Of a DNA stretch of 64,000 bases, positions 41,545-51,951 are shown piece by piece. Under the pieces are notes generated by a model. It did not search any database and was not told where the DNA came from. It saw nothing but the letters and a program-made list of their open reading frames with translations. Within the stretch, counting starts at the first letter, position 1. Each line of letters opens with the position of its first letter. This DNA is from Vanrija pseudolonga (lineage: Eukaryota; Basidiomycota; Tremellomycetes; Trichosporonales; Trichosporonaceae), in contig NC_085851.1 of NCBI RefSeq assembly GCF_020906515.1, forward strand, positions 4,030,001 through 4,094,000. The letters run 5' to 3'. The translations under genes and the position numbers were made by a program.

Positions 41545-43614
41545 CTATCGCCCACTGACGATGGTGTACGCGCCCAGCTCGGCAGCACCACAGCGCACGG
41601 TGGCCACCACGACCTGGCCATACGGCCGCGTGTACTGCGAGTGGAGGATGTTGAGCTCCTCGGCAGGCACCCACCCACGGGCGGTGAAGCACGCGCCGTC
41701 GACGACGACGGGCACGTCGCGCCCGTTGAGGGTCACGCTGGCGGATGTGATGGGGGCGGGGGCGGTACCGGAGATGGTGTACTCGACGGTCGAGGCGCCG
41801 TACCCGGTCTCGACAGCGAGGATGAGCTCGCCGTCGGTTCCAGCTCCGCCCTCCACGCCGGCAGCGCCACCCTCAGCGCGCAGGGGTGCCCCGAGCGCCG
41901 GGGTGCGGCCTGGCACGGGGCGCGGAACGCCGCCCTCGAACGCGGCCGCGAGCCCCAGCAGAGCGGCATCATCCCACGCCCTCCCTGCGAACGTGAGGCC
42001 GAAGGGCATGCCAATGTCCCCGTCGAGCCCCATCGGCACGCTGACCGTCGGCACGCCGAGGTGCCGGACCCACAGGTTGCCGTTGGCGACCCACGTGCCG
42101 TCGCGCGTCGCGATGCTGTGGGAGGCGGGGTTGGCGTCTGCGTCGGCCGGCGCGACGTCCGCCAACGTGGGGAACGCGAGGGCGTGCAGGTTGTTCTCGT
42201 CCATCCAGGCCTCGAGCAGCTCGACCCGCGCCCGGTTGAGGCCCTTGACGCCGTCGCCGATCGTCGGGATGTCGGCGGGGGGTCGCACGCCCTTCGCTAC
42301 AATGCCGACGTAGTGCCCCATCTCCATGTCGTCGCCGTAGTCGCCCTTTATCTGGCCCAGAGGCAAAGGGAACACTTTCTCCGCGTCGACGGCGGCGAAA
42401 GTGCTCGGGGTACCCCCGTTGGCGGCGAGGAAGTCGTCGAGCGCGAACGCGGCCAGGTCAACCAGCTCGTGGTGCCAGAACGCCTCGGGGACGTACGCTG
42501 GCGCCAGGCCCCCCTGGAACCAGTCCTTGCCCCTGCTGCCATCGCGCACCTCGTAGCTGTCCCTCACTGGCAGGGTGTCGAGGTAGACCACCTCGGCGCC
42601 GAGCGATTCGAGGTGCGCCGCCGCGGCGCTGGCTAGGGCTATGACGCTGGGACGCGTGGGGATGTGCGCGTCGCCGCCTAGGAAGCAGCGCGGGAAGCCT
42701 ACGCGTTTGCCTGCGAGCGGGCGGTCGCTCGTCGCAGCCGCCAAGGCGGGGTAGTTTGCCGGGCGCAGCTGCGAGCTGGGCTTGATGGGCACCCAGTCCT
42801 GCGCGCGCCAGAAGTTGCCCCGCGTGTCGTTGTCGTCGGCAACGATCACGTCCAGAACCGCCAGCATGTCCCCCATTGACCGCGTATGGGGCACGACCAC
42901 GTCCATCGTGGGCACGAGGGGCCAGTTGCCGCGGATAGACAGCACGCCCCAGGACGGCGTGTACGCGACGAGCGCGTTGGCGCTCGCCGGTGCGCGGCCG
43001 GAGGACCACGTCTCCTCGCCGAGCCCGAACGCGCCGAAGGACGCGGCCGTGGCGGTCCCGCTACCGTTGGAGCTGCCGCTCGCCCAGGCGGATGTCAAAA
43101 ACGCGCCGTTGTAAGGGCTCTCCGCGCGCCCGTGCAGCCCGCGCTGCATGCCCCCGTTGGCCATGGGCGGCATGGTGGTCAGGCCGAGCAGGATGGCGCC
43201 GGCCGCGCGTAGTCGGGAAATGACGAAGCTGTCCTCGCTCGCGATGAGGTGCTCGAAGGCGGGCGAGCCGGCGCTCACGGGCAGGTTGGCCGCCTTGTAG
43301 CTGTCCTTGGCGGTATACGGGATTCCGTCGAGGGGAGACAGCGGCGTGCCGGCTGCGCGCCGGAGGTCGGAGGCGCGCGCTTCGGCGAAGATTGTCGGCG
43401 AGAGGACTGGGACGGAGTTGACGCGCGGACCGTGGTGGTCGTCTGGCGAGGTCAGCGAGCGAGCGGGGGAGCGGGAAGTGCTGGGATGAGAGTAGGAGGG
43501 GCACTCACACGCCGCAATGCGCCGGAGGTACGCCTCGACGAGGGCCACCGCCGTCGTCCTGCCTTCGTCGAGCGCCGCGCGCAGCTCTGCAATGCTCGCT
43601 TCTGTCACTTCCAT
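41545..43614 (-). CDS. Amidase-signature hydrolase
   Basis: Exons 43614-43509 and 43442-41545 (phase 1) give 667 aa. Splicing restores the family segment YLRRIAAYDHHGPRVNSV. The amidase signature Ser-cisSer-Lys triad is visible: Lys81 in GIPYTAKDSYK, cis-Ser in ASGSSNGSG (159/160), and the nucleophile Ser in ETWSSGRAPAS (182/183), where the usual GGS is SS. The core ends near residue 555. About 110 further residues (from GAGTDGELILAVETG) form a beta-rich extension not typical of short amidases. There is no signal peptide, so it is probably cytosolic. It lies immediately downstream of an MFS transporter on the same strand, suggesting uptake and hydrolysis of an amide, but the substrate is unknown. 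Confidence 0.85.
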   Translation of the reverse strand: MEVTEASIAELRAALDEGRTTAVALVEAYLRRIAACECPSYSHPSTSRSPARSLTSPDDHHGPRVNSVPVLSPTIFAEARASDLRRAAGTPLSPLDGIPYTAKDSYKAANLPVSAGSPAFEHLIASEDSFVISRLRAAGAILLGLTTMPPMANGGMQRGLHGRAESPYNGAFLTSAWASGSSNGSGTATAASFGAFGLGEETWSSGRAPASANALVAYTPSWGVLSIRGNWPLVPTMDVVVPHTRSMGDMLAVLDVIVADDNDTRGNFWRAQDWVPIKPSSQLRPANYPALAAATSDRPLAGKRVGFPRCFLGGDAHIPTRPSVIALASAAAAHLESLGAEVVYLDTLPVRDSYEVRDGSRGKDWFQGGLAPAYVPEAFWHHELVDLAAFALDDFLAANGGTPSTFAAVDAEKVFPLPLGQIKGDYGDDMEMGHYVGIVAKGVRPPADIPTIGDGVKGLNRARVELLEAWMDENNLHALAFPTLADVAPADADANPASHSIATRDGTWVANGNLWVRHLGVPTVSVPMGLDGDIGMPFGLTFAGRAWDDAALLGLAAAFEGGVPRPVPGRTPALGAPLRAEGGAAGVEGGAGTDGELILAVETGYGASTVEYTISGTAPAPITSASVTLNGRDVPVVVDGACFTARGWVPAEELNILHSQYTRPYGQVVVATVRCGAAELGAYTIVSGR

Positions 43615-43859
43615 CGTGTTGAGTTGGGGGTATTACATGCCTTGCAGAGCGCGAATGGGCGAGATATATGTGCACAAAGTTGGAACCCAGGTGCCAAGAG
43701 TAAAGCCTGATCGGAGACTCCGCGCGGCTATCGGCCCGCAAAGGTGGGGTGGGGGCGGCTGCGTAAGCGCCGGCGGATGGCCCGGGGCGGCAAGATAGAC
43801 GCGACGATGCAATGCAATGATACAGATACAGTTGTCCCTCCCCCAGTGTATGCAGTGTC

Positions 43860-45701
43860 CTAGTAGTGCTCCGCGAGCGCGCTGGCCACCTTGCTCCGCT
43901 TCCTCAGCGCGGGCCCGTACACAATAAGCAGACATGGAGCAGCCGCCAGCGCCAAGCTCACGCTCGCGACGACCGTCGAGGCAATCTCGTACCCCAGGTT
44001 CTTGTACATTGTGTGTGCGAACAGCGGGAACGTCGCCGCGAAGAGGTTGCGCACGAAGGAGTGGGACGCTTGCGCCGAGGAGGAGAAGGTTTCGTATGCG
44101 TCGGCGAGGTAGTTGCTGGACGAGAGTTAGCGAGCGGACCCAGCACGGAGGAGGCAAGTCGGCCCCTGGCTCAGCTCGGCAGCCTGCGGCTGCCTCGCTT
44201 CGCCACGCCGCGTACTCACTACAACCCCGCGTACATCATGTACACGCCCCAAAGCGCCAGACTCAGAAACATGGCCGGCACGCCCCAGGATATGCTGGCG
44301 CGCCCGGTCCACGCAAAGCCGTACATGCTCAGCGGGAAGATGAGCCCGCCCGCGGCCGCCCAGTAGAGGCGGACCTCTGGCGCGGCGCGGCCCGTGGCGC
44401 TGCGTGCTGTGGCGCGGCGGTACAGGTATTCCTGGTGATAGTTGGTCACGAAGCCCAGCACGCCGCCCACGAGCGTGGTCAGCAGCACCATGCCGAGCAG
44501 GCCGGGGCTCCAGCCGTACTGCGCGAAGACTAGCAGGGTCGACGACGTGCCGAGGAAGATGCAGCCCCAGTTGAAGGCGATCCACAGCGTGAGCGAGGTG
44601 ACGATGGGCTCTGTGACGAGGTATTCTGCGCGAGCGGCGTCAGCCGCGAGCTGGAGGGGGATGGTCATGGCACTCACTCAGAGGCCGGATCGCCGTGATG
44701 GTGAGCATCTCGAGCATGCTCTTCTTCGGCCCGAACGAGCGCGCGACGTGCGGCACGCCCGTCTGCTTGGTCAGCCGCGCAGCCTTGCGCGCGAGGAGCA
44801 CGTCTGCGCGTGTCTCGCGCAGGCACACGATGTTGATGAGTACGCTGACGCCCGCAGCGACGCCTTGCACGCCATAGCACCACTGTATGCCGGCGCGCTG
44901 CCCGATCCAGCCGAAACATGCCCCGCCGGACTGGCCGACGAAAGTGAAGAAGACAAACAGGCTCATCGGCAGCCCCCGGTCCCGCGCGTTGAACAGGTCC
45001 GCGATCGTGCCCCCGACCATCGAGTTGCCGACCGCGGACGCCATGCCCTGGAACCACCGGGTGGCGAGGAGGCCGGGCAGGGAGCGGGATAGGGCTTGTG
45101 GGATGAAGAGGAGGGCGGTTCTGGGGGTTAGCGACACTCTCGGCAGGGACACTTACATGACGCTCGTGACCTGGTAAATGGCGTTGCGCCCAAACAGCTC
45201 GCTCATCGGCGCGAGGATCAACGGTGTGATGCTCAGCGCGCCGAGGTACATGGTCAGAGACAGCTCGAAACCAGTGTACGTCGTGTCGAACCACTGCACC
45301 CCCCACGTCGCCATGATCCCCACGCTGGTGGCGTTCATGGCCGTCAGGGCGGTGATGAAGACGACCACGCCGACAGTCATGTACTTGCGCCAGGCGGGCC
45401 AGTGGAGGGGGTTCTGGGGCGGTGCGTCAGCTGCCACCTGCCACCGCCACTGAAGTGAGCGTGAGATATGACCCACCTCCGGGTCATTCTCGTCCCAGTC
45501 GACGATGATCGCGCCGTCGGGGGTACGTTCCTCGGCCTTTGGCGTCGGCGGTGAAGAGGGTGTTGGTGGAGTCAACACCGCGCCCGCCTCGACGTCCTTG
45601 TCCTTCTCGGTGTCCACGCGCCGTGTACATAACGTCGTGGCCGAGCTCATCGACGCGGTATCTGTGCTCGGGCTGTCGGTGTCGCGTGCGGGGTGCCCCA
45701 T
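43860..45701 (-). CDS. MFS multidrug-type transporter (DHA1-like)
   Basis: Exons 45701-45477, 45413-45157, 45120-44678, 44625-44220 and 44115-43860 give 528 aa. A cytosolic N-terminus rich in Thr/Pro (1-75) ends in IIVDWDENDPENPLHWPAWR, the DPxNP-W-x-x-x-K/R entry typical of fungal polyamine/drug proton antiporters. Twelve membrane segments can be traced. APMSELFGRNAIY marks the TM2-3 loop and FNARDRGLPMSLF the TM4-5 loop. TM7 follows YLVTEPIVTSLTLWIAFNWG. It would export small molecules across the plasma membrane with proton exchange. The amidase gene lies 245 bp downstream on the same strand. Confidence 0.87.
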
Positions 45702-47158
45702 ACTCTTTCTGGGCGTCGTGTTTGCAGGAGATAGAGTTCGATCAAGCTCGCGACGTCGCGGTCGGCGTCGTGGCTATGGCGCAAGGTCAAGCAAGCAAGT
45801 TTCAGCTCGTCGGAGTAAGTACGTGCGTGCGTGTCGGCGTCGCTGCGGCGTGCATGCTGCACACTGCCGCTCGTCGGCATGCCGTTTATGTAGCGCGAGG
45901 TAGCGACACTGTGCATGAAAGTCACAAGGAGTGGATGTTGTCGGCCCAAGGCCGCCATCTCGCTTGTATACCCGCCCTTGGAGCCATCCCGCCCGCGGCG
46001 TGTCGGACACGACCCGACCCCGGCCAAAGATATCTTTCGTCCACCCCTCGTCCACCCAGTCGGCGTCTCCGGCCTACCGGCGTCCACTCTATCCCCGGGA
46101 CGGAATGACACGAGCTGATATCGGCTGGGGCCGCTCGTGTGCAGCTGATATCTATGTATCGGGTGGGACCCGCCCGGAGATGCGCGATGCGAGTCGAGCG
46201 AGGTGGGGCGTGTTGCATCGCAGCCTCGCTCCGTCGTTTGCTGTCGGATGCCAGGCAGCCGTGCCGGTAGAAGACCCGGTGATGGGGGACATCCTGTGAT
46301 GATGGGTCACATAAGGAAAGGTGACCGCTCAGTCGGTCAGTCGGTCGGTCATGAGACTTGATGCACGAGTTGAGACAATGTGCGACTCAAAGGTTGTGGA
46401 GCAGTCGCGATCAAGAAAGTCGCGACTTGCCCATTCCTCATTTCCCAGTTCCAACGATAACGACGACGATTCATGCTCGCGCGAGTGGCCCAAGCTCGCG
46501 CGAGCATGCACTGTGCAGCATCCTGACGCAGGATGACGCCGCGACGCTGCGCAATTCGCCGGTCGAGCGACCGAGCGACCGATAGACCACGACCAGACCA
46601 CGACCAGACCACGTCGCTGGCGTCGTCGGCGGGTTTGGTGGCGATCGTGAGTGGTTGTAGTGCGACCACGTCGTACTTGCCTTTCTGTGGGTTTTGGGGG
46701 CCACACAAGCTGCAACAAGATTGGTGTTTGAGATCGGGCACGCAAGCATGCACGCTCTTATGCAGCCATCAAGCCATGATGCACAAGGAGGAGGAGTGTG
46801 CAGCAGCAAGTACCTACCCCGGTTTGCGGCCGAAACATGCACGGCTCGTTGCGGACCCCCAGACAAGCTGGTGGTCGATGATGAGCTCACAGACCTCGTC
46901 GCGGCCCTCGCTCTGATAGACTGCGCACGCCGCGCCGCCACCACCCACCAACTGCACCCTAACTCACTGACCACCATGACGCTGCGACGAGCCCCGACAC
47001 CCTCCTGACGTAGTGCAGATGCACCTCATGCCGTCAATGCCAGCTGGGGAAAGAGAAGAGGAGCGAAGAGGAGCAAAGAGGAGCATGCACCACCTCAAGT
47101 CGGTCATAGCAAAGAGCGACCGTGCACTCTCGTCTTGTCTTCGCACCACACACCAACC
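45702..47158. other. Intergenic region upstream of the MFS gene
   Basis: Divergent promoter space of about 1.46 kb. No gene can be supported. It contains a perfect 14-bp inverted repeat at 46472-46508, two AGCTGATATC copies near 46111 and 46143, and a short GGTCA/CGGTC run near 46331. Confidence 0.55.
46472..46508. repeat. Perfect 14-bp inverted repeat, 9-nt spacer
   Basis: CATGCTCGCGCGAG and its exact reverse complement flank TGGCCCAAG. It could form a GC-rich hairpin or be two palindromic CTCGCGCGAG factor sites. Confidence 0.8.
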
Positions 47159-48093
47159 ATGAGCAGAAGCAGTGGCGAGAACACCGACACGAACAAGCAC
47201 GAGCACCAGCAGCGAGCACGCACACGCTGGCTCGCCACTCCACGACGGCTCCCAGCACTCCACTTTGACGTCTTGCCCCCCCTCCCTTTGCCCAGATCTC
47301 CACTGCACACGCCGAACGACATGGTGGGGCTGCGACACCTTGACGACTACTACCGCGACCACGAGCCGATGGACGTGGACGTAGAGTACGAGGCGGTACG
47401 TCCGGGTCCCAGCTCGCGCGTTGCCTCGTCAGGAAGGTGAGTTGGCTTTGTTGGACACCAGCAGCTGACCGCAGTATCCTCCCGACGCCGTCGCCCACCC
47501 CCTCGCCGCTGGTCGTCACCGCCGCGCTGCCACTAGTCAGCGAAACAGAGTATGAAGCCATCGACGAGGACGAGGTCGCCGTCGAGGTCGACGTCGTTCA
47601 CGTCGACTATGCGCCACCGTCGCCGGTCGACATCGACACGAGGGAGGCAATGCTCGCGAACCTCACACACCCATGGGCACAGGCCCCGGTGCCAGTGTAC
47701 GTCCCGCGGCGGAGCAAGGCGCCGCCTACTGCTGCATCGGCAGCGCGGTACGCGACGACGCCCGACGGGCGGCGCGTGCGTCTCCCCGGCGTGGTGGTCG
47801 GCGGGGAGATGGACGGCTGGGTCGAGCAGGAGGCGCCTAGCGCCGCCGCAGGGCGCCCCGTGATCGGGGTCAAGAAGAAGCGCGAGCGCTTCGAGCGCGT
47901 CGACGACGACGGGGCCGAGACGGCGTCGCTGGCCGACATCACCGGCGGCGTTGGCGGCGTGAGCAAGGCTTTCCGCCGCGCGCTGTCTGCCTCGTCCGGG
48001 GGCAGCTCGAGCGCGCCGGCCATGCCTAGTCCCGGATTGTGTGGTGTCGGTGAAGGGCCCCCGACGTTGATGACGCCCATGGGGTTTGCGTAG
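47159..48093 (+). CDS. Uncharacterised acidic, mostly disordered protein
   Basis: Exons 47159-47436 and 47475-48093 (phase 2) give 298 aa. No signal peptide or membrane segment is seen. Features are RHLDDYYRDHEPMDVDVEY, a second acidic stretch (ETEYEAIDEDEVAVEVDVV), and a short basic motif GVKKKRERFERVDDD before a Ser/Gly/Pro-rich end. The mix of acidic patches, basic motif and Pro/Ser content suits a nuclear or regulatory protein. I do not recognise any domain. The gene model rests on two open exons joined by a good GTGAGT...CTGAC...CAG intron. Confidence 0.65.
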
Positions 48094-48558
48094 GGCCAAG
48101 GATGTGTAGGTAGCAGCTACGACTTGTGACGACGACGACGACGACGGCGACGATGACAGTGACGACTGTACCATACTGTGTAGTAGTGAGCGAGCATGAT
48201 GATGCAGAGCTGGTCTCGAGGCGGCGCCGGGACAGTTGCTCTGTGCGCGTCAGTCAAGGCTTGGACACAGCCGCGGCATGCTCTGTGCGCGTCAGACAAC
48301 GCCGCCGCGTTACTTGCACGCACCGAGCGCACCGAGCGCACCGAGCGCACTGCTTGTTGTCGAGTCAGATCTGAGATCTGAGACAAGTATATATAGTTAT
48401 TCAACAACAATCTGGCCAGGCATTCCAGTGCAAAAGGCAAAAGTGGAACACGCCGAGATCTGACTGACAGTGAGGCGCCGATCAGAAGAACACTGCGACA
48501 ACGACATAAATACCCCGCCTCGCGACTCGGATTCCACAACACACTGTCCACCGCCACC
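48094..48558. other. Intergenic region before the first NPQP-motif gene
   Basis: It contains a 16-bp direct repeat GCTCTGTGCGCGTCAG (48238-48253 and 48280-48295), three CGCACCGAG units near 48318-48347 and a CATAAATA element at 48505 as likely core promoter of the next gene. No gene is seen. Confidence 0.55.
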
Positions 48559-48986
48559 ATGCGCATCGTCGTACTCGCCACCCTCGCCCTCATCGGCATA
48601 GCCACCGCCCTCCCCGTCCTCGGTACGTCCTGCCCTACCGACTGCATCCACTGACGCCAGAACGCGACCCCGCCCCCGCCCCCGCCCCCGCGTGGAACGG
48701 CGGCGTCGGCGACACCCACGTCGCCGCGCACCCGCCGCCCACCGCGCGCGACGCCGAGGCGTGGAACCCGCAGCCTGACCCGCCGGGCAGGCAGCACGGT
48801 GTGCGCGACGCCGAGCCGTTCAACCCGCAGCCCGACCCGCCGGGCAGGCAGCACGGCGTGCGCGCCGCCGCCGCCGAGCCATTCAACCCGCAGCCGGACC
48901 CCCCGGGCCGCGCACACGGCATTGTCGTCGGCACCCTTCCCCCGCTTGTGCAGCTCAACCCCCAGCCTGAGCCTCCGGGTAAGTAG
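48559..48986 (+). CDS. Secreted proline-rich repeat protein with four NPQPxPPG motifs
   Basis: Exons 48559-48622 and 48661-48986 (phase 1) give 129 aa. Residues 1-17 are a signal peptide, followed by LPVLERDPAP. Four copies of a short unit follow: WNPQPDPPGR (56-65), FNPQPDPPGR (75-84), FNPQPDPPGR (96-105) and LNPQPEPPGK (120-129). The first two units are followed by QHGVR and the third by AHGI. There are no cysteines. The regular spacing (19-21 residues) looks like a precursor cut into small peptides, or like a wall-associated Pro-rich protein. The last PPG is encoded over a GTAAGT that could be a splice donor, so the C-terminus may extend further. A shorter relative lies at 51.2 kb. Confidence 0.75.
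48762..48986 (+). repeat. Coding repeat: four NPQPxPPG units
   Basis: The DNA encodes four degenerate units of about 57-72 bp. Units 1 and 2 are nearly identical at nucleotide level (CCGCAGCC-GACCCGCCGGGCAGG-type core), suggesting recent duplication. Confidence 0.8.
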
Positions 48987-49199
48987 GCGCGCGCGCGCGT
49001 GCGAGCACTGGATAATGGAGTATGCAATAGCTGGCCCGTGTTATGGATTTGCTCGTGAAGGACTGCACGGTGCTCGGTCGCCATAAGTGGCAGCAAGAAT
49101 ACTGAACGCGGAACGTGAAGTAATGTGTAGTGACTTGCAGAGTCGCATCTGCCACGACAACCACCGCACACAACCGGCGGGCCCGAGTCCAGCTTCGGG
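48987..49199. other. 3' flank of the first NPQP-motif gene
   Basis: About 0.2 kb with a GCGCGCGC run directly after the stop. No gene is seen. The duplicated block begins after it. Confidence 0.45.
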
Positions 49200-50035
49200 C
49201 GTCCGTCGATATCTGTGACGCAGGGCATCTACACATGCCATCTGACCATACACTGACAACACTAATCGTCTTCCCATGACGACAGAGCTTCGTTCCGGGG
49301 CAGTAAGGTTTTGAGTTTGACTGACCACGCGCGACGAATCATGTGGCATTCCACGGGTGAACCCAACTGCCTTGTGACTGAACATTCCGACCTGTTCTCG
49401 ATCTCTGTCCGCACTTGACGCGTTGCACCACAGGTGCTCAACCTTCATTCTTGAGACCATTAAGGTCAGCCTTCGAGAGGGCAGGTCTCGGTGCTATATT
49501 GTATGTACCTCACTCTACAGCCCCGCCCCTACAACGCAGCGGTGACAACCCATACCGCCACGTGCCACCGGCAACTAGGGTGAGCAACGAGCCATTAACT
49601 GACTTGAACTGACTTGGTGCTACCTGCAGTTGTGCCACCCGCAGCATATGACGCCACAGGCATGTAGCATATGATGCCAAGACTGCCCAGGTCCGGGTGA
49701 CTCGCTCGCTGCCCTACATATGTATGTCACCTCACCTCCTGACGGGGCGGGCTTTGCGTGTGTGTGGCCCTGAGGAGACCAAGGATGCGACCACCATCGG
49801 GGCGGGCGAGCGTCTCTAGCGGCAATTGCTCTGGCGTCATGGCCGATTGTTCGACATCGATAAGGTTCCAACGTCCTAAAGCTAGATGGTACTGGTCATG
49901 GGAGTGTGAGACGTCTCCCGTTGGCCATCGTCTTTGGCAACATTACAGTATAAATGAGGGGCTGCCGGGGGGCAGGACGCAGCCCCATTCTCCCTTCAAT
50001 CACCTACCTCAATCGCTACTACCCTCCACCCCAAC
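49200..50035 (+). repeat. Upstream block of family-2 copy 4, inverted duplicate of 12.6-13.4 kb
   Basis: Read in reverse complement, the stretch shares long ordered blocks with the upstream region of copy 3, for example GTGGAATGCCACATGAT near 49340, a CAGTCAAACTCAAAACCTTA block near 49303 and CTCAAGAATGAAGGTT near 49445. The similarity is non-coding. Confidence 0.75.
49949..49955 (+). promoter_or_regulatory. TATA box of family-2 copy 4
   Basis: TATAAAT lies 81 bp before the ATG at 50036; the corresponding CATAAATAA lies upstream of copy 3 in the duplicated block. Confidence 0.6.
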
Positions 50036-50797
50036 ATGTCTTACGACTCCGACGACGAAGACTTCTCCCACCTCGGCTCGAGGCTCAAGCGAGGGTCCGG
50101 CGGTGAGTTGGATGACACGGAGATGAGATGGCCACTGGCACAACCTGGCTGACGCGGCGGAGGGTACACCGTCTGGCTCGTTCCCGATAGCGCCGAGGTG
50201 GCCAAGATCGAGAGCATCCAAAAGGTCATTGGTCTCAAGACGTTGCAGATCTACTCGGACGCTCTGGACAAGGAGCCTGGCTTTGTGCCCGACAACAAGC
50301 GATACACCAAGCCGGCCGAGTACCCGCAGGCCGGGGTGCTCATCCTGCCCGGGTCGAACTGCGGCAACACGTCGCAGGCGGGGGTCAAGCGCATGGCTCA
50401 GGGGGTTGTGGACGCGTACAAGGGCGGGCACATTCGCGTAGCCTTCGAGTCGACCAACGCTGTCGGCGGCGGCGGCGGTTCGGTGCACGTGCTGATAAAC
50501 GAGAAGGAGAGCGACATCGCCGCCCTCGAAGAGCTCCGCAGCGCGCTCAAGAGCCGTCTCTGGGGCCCAGCCGACGCCCGCAAGTCCATCCCGACCCCGT
50601 ACCTCCCGCTTCTCGAGGTCCCTCTGGCCCAGAGCCACAACGTGCACAGAGACGAGGGGATAGACCCAGGCCTCCTCGCTATCCGCGGGAACGCCGAGAC
50701 TACGGCCAGCAGTTTCAACGGCGCCCTGCCCACCCTCACGCTCACCAAGGTGCTTGTCCTCGGCGCTGGCGAGGTTCCAATCGCCGCCAAGCAGTGA
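50036..50797 (+). CDS. Uncharacterised family (2H-phosphoesterase-like layout), copy 4
   Basis: Exons 50036-50102 and 50163-50797 (phase-1 intron) give 233 aa. The N-terminus is acidic and ends FSHLGSR like copy 3. Predicted elements in order are strand GYTVWLVP (23-30), a helix, strand GVLILPGSNCG (80-90), a helix, strand HIRVAFEST (112-120), strand SVHVLINE (129-136), helix LEELRSALKSRLWG, strand IPTPYLPLLEV (165-175), a helix, and strand LTLTKVLVLG. In 2H enzymes the second and fifth strands carry His-x-Thr/Ser; here they read LILPGS and PYLPLL. It is separated from its three relatives by 38 kb and inverted. It lies between the two NPQP-motif genes. The function is unknown. Confidence 0.82.
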
Positions 50798-51159
50798 GCA
50801 GTTGGTCGGTTGAGGCGTATCGCCGAACGGACATGGAGGTCAGGGAACGGGAAAAGAGAGGAATCAGAACGTAGTGGCAGAATTGGCCGGAATGAATGAA
50901 TGAACGTTTCCGGGCAAGCAGGCGCGGGCATGGGTTGGAACAGTATGACAGTAGCTGTGTCTGATAGTGCGTTCCGTGTCGATGCGGTACATGTTCTGTT
51001 TGCCCGCTGGAATGCTTCGCCGTGGTGTATGACATGAGATCTGGCGGATTGTGGCGGTGTCGATCTCGGCGGTGATCGTGGCAGTGTCACGTCACGCCGA
51101 TGCAACATATATACGCCCTCAGCATCTGCCTTCTCAATCGCCCCTCCATCATCATCATC
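50798..51159. other. Intergenic region before the second NPQP-motif gene
   Basis: No gene is seen. An ATATATAC element near 51107 lies about 50 bp before the next start and may be its core promoter. Confidence 0.5.
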
Positions 51160-51535
51160 ATGCACATCGCTGTCCTCCTCGCCACTGTCGCCGCACTGGC
51201 CAGTGTCGCATGCCTCCCCGTTGAGCGTAAGTCATGGCACTTGCCTTCCTCCCCTCCTTCCGCGCCTGCTGACCCCCGCCACAGCCCGCGACCCCGCCCC
51301 GCTCAACCCCCAGCCCCTACCCCCCGGCATCCTCCACCGCCCGCAATACGGCTACCACCCCGTCATTGCCGCCGACGAGCTCGACCCGATCCCCGAGATC
51401 CCCAGCGTGGGCGGGCACCAGCCCCGCCCGAACTGGCAGGGTGGGGCCATCAAGCCGCCTACTGGTGGGCCGTACGCCGTCCATGGTGGTGCAAAGGTCG
51501 CTGGGCGCAATGCCGATCCCGACACCGAAGCGTAG
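51160..51535 (+). CDS. Secreted proline-rich protein with one NPQPLPPG motif
   Basis: Exons 51160-51226 and 51285-51535 (phase 1) give 105 aa. The signal peptide (about 1-18) and the following LPVEPRDPAPLNPQPLPPG match the start of the 48.6 kb gene, with the same intron position and phase just after the PV-E residues. After the single motif the sequence continues HRPQYGYHPVIAADEL, then HQPRPNWQGG and KPPTGGPYAVHGG. No cysteines occur after the signal peptide. It is likely a paralogue of the repeat protein that has one unit, or the ancestral one-unit form. It is probably secreted and processed or wall-bound; the function is unknown. Confidence 0.7.
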
Positions 51536-51951
51536 GCGGAGTGGCGATCCATTCCCACTCGGCTTCTGTGTGTCGAGTAGCGTCGGGCTATCCACATGCC
51601 AACCCGCAAGCAAGTAATGAGAAGAACTTTCCATGTGTTTGGCATTGTTCGCCACCACATTCCACTGTTCCCTCAACACCCGGGACCCCCCCACCCTCGA
51701 ACGACTGCATCTTCGCGCCACCCGTAATATCATATCCTTTATGCAATCGTACCTGGGCTCTTATCACACCTATGTATGGTTGCGAGTCAGTCAGCTTCGG
51801 GGATGCTCTTGCCTTGGATTAGTCTTCCCAACCACCCAGCCGCGCTCCGCCCCAGATTTCCTGATACACTATATCATTCATTGCTTCAGAGTACCGAAAA
51901 CCCCTAGGTCTTGTATACCTAGGTGGTGCAGCCTTAGTAGGTCTTTTATAC
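51536..51951. other. Intergenic region between convergent genes
   Basis: It contains a short direct repeat of TATACCTAG(G/C)TGG(T)G-type sequence at about 51914-51964, overlapping the end of the esterase gene. No gene is seen. Confidence 0.5.

Noticed and set aside
48635-49228. Minus-strand frame with repeated PGGSGCGLNG units
   Set aside because: It is the complement of the NPQPDPPG repeats; the plus-strand reading has a signal peptide, intron and paralogue.
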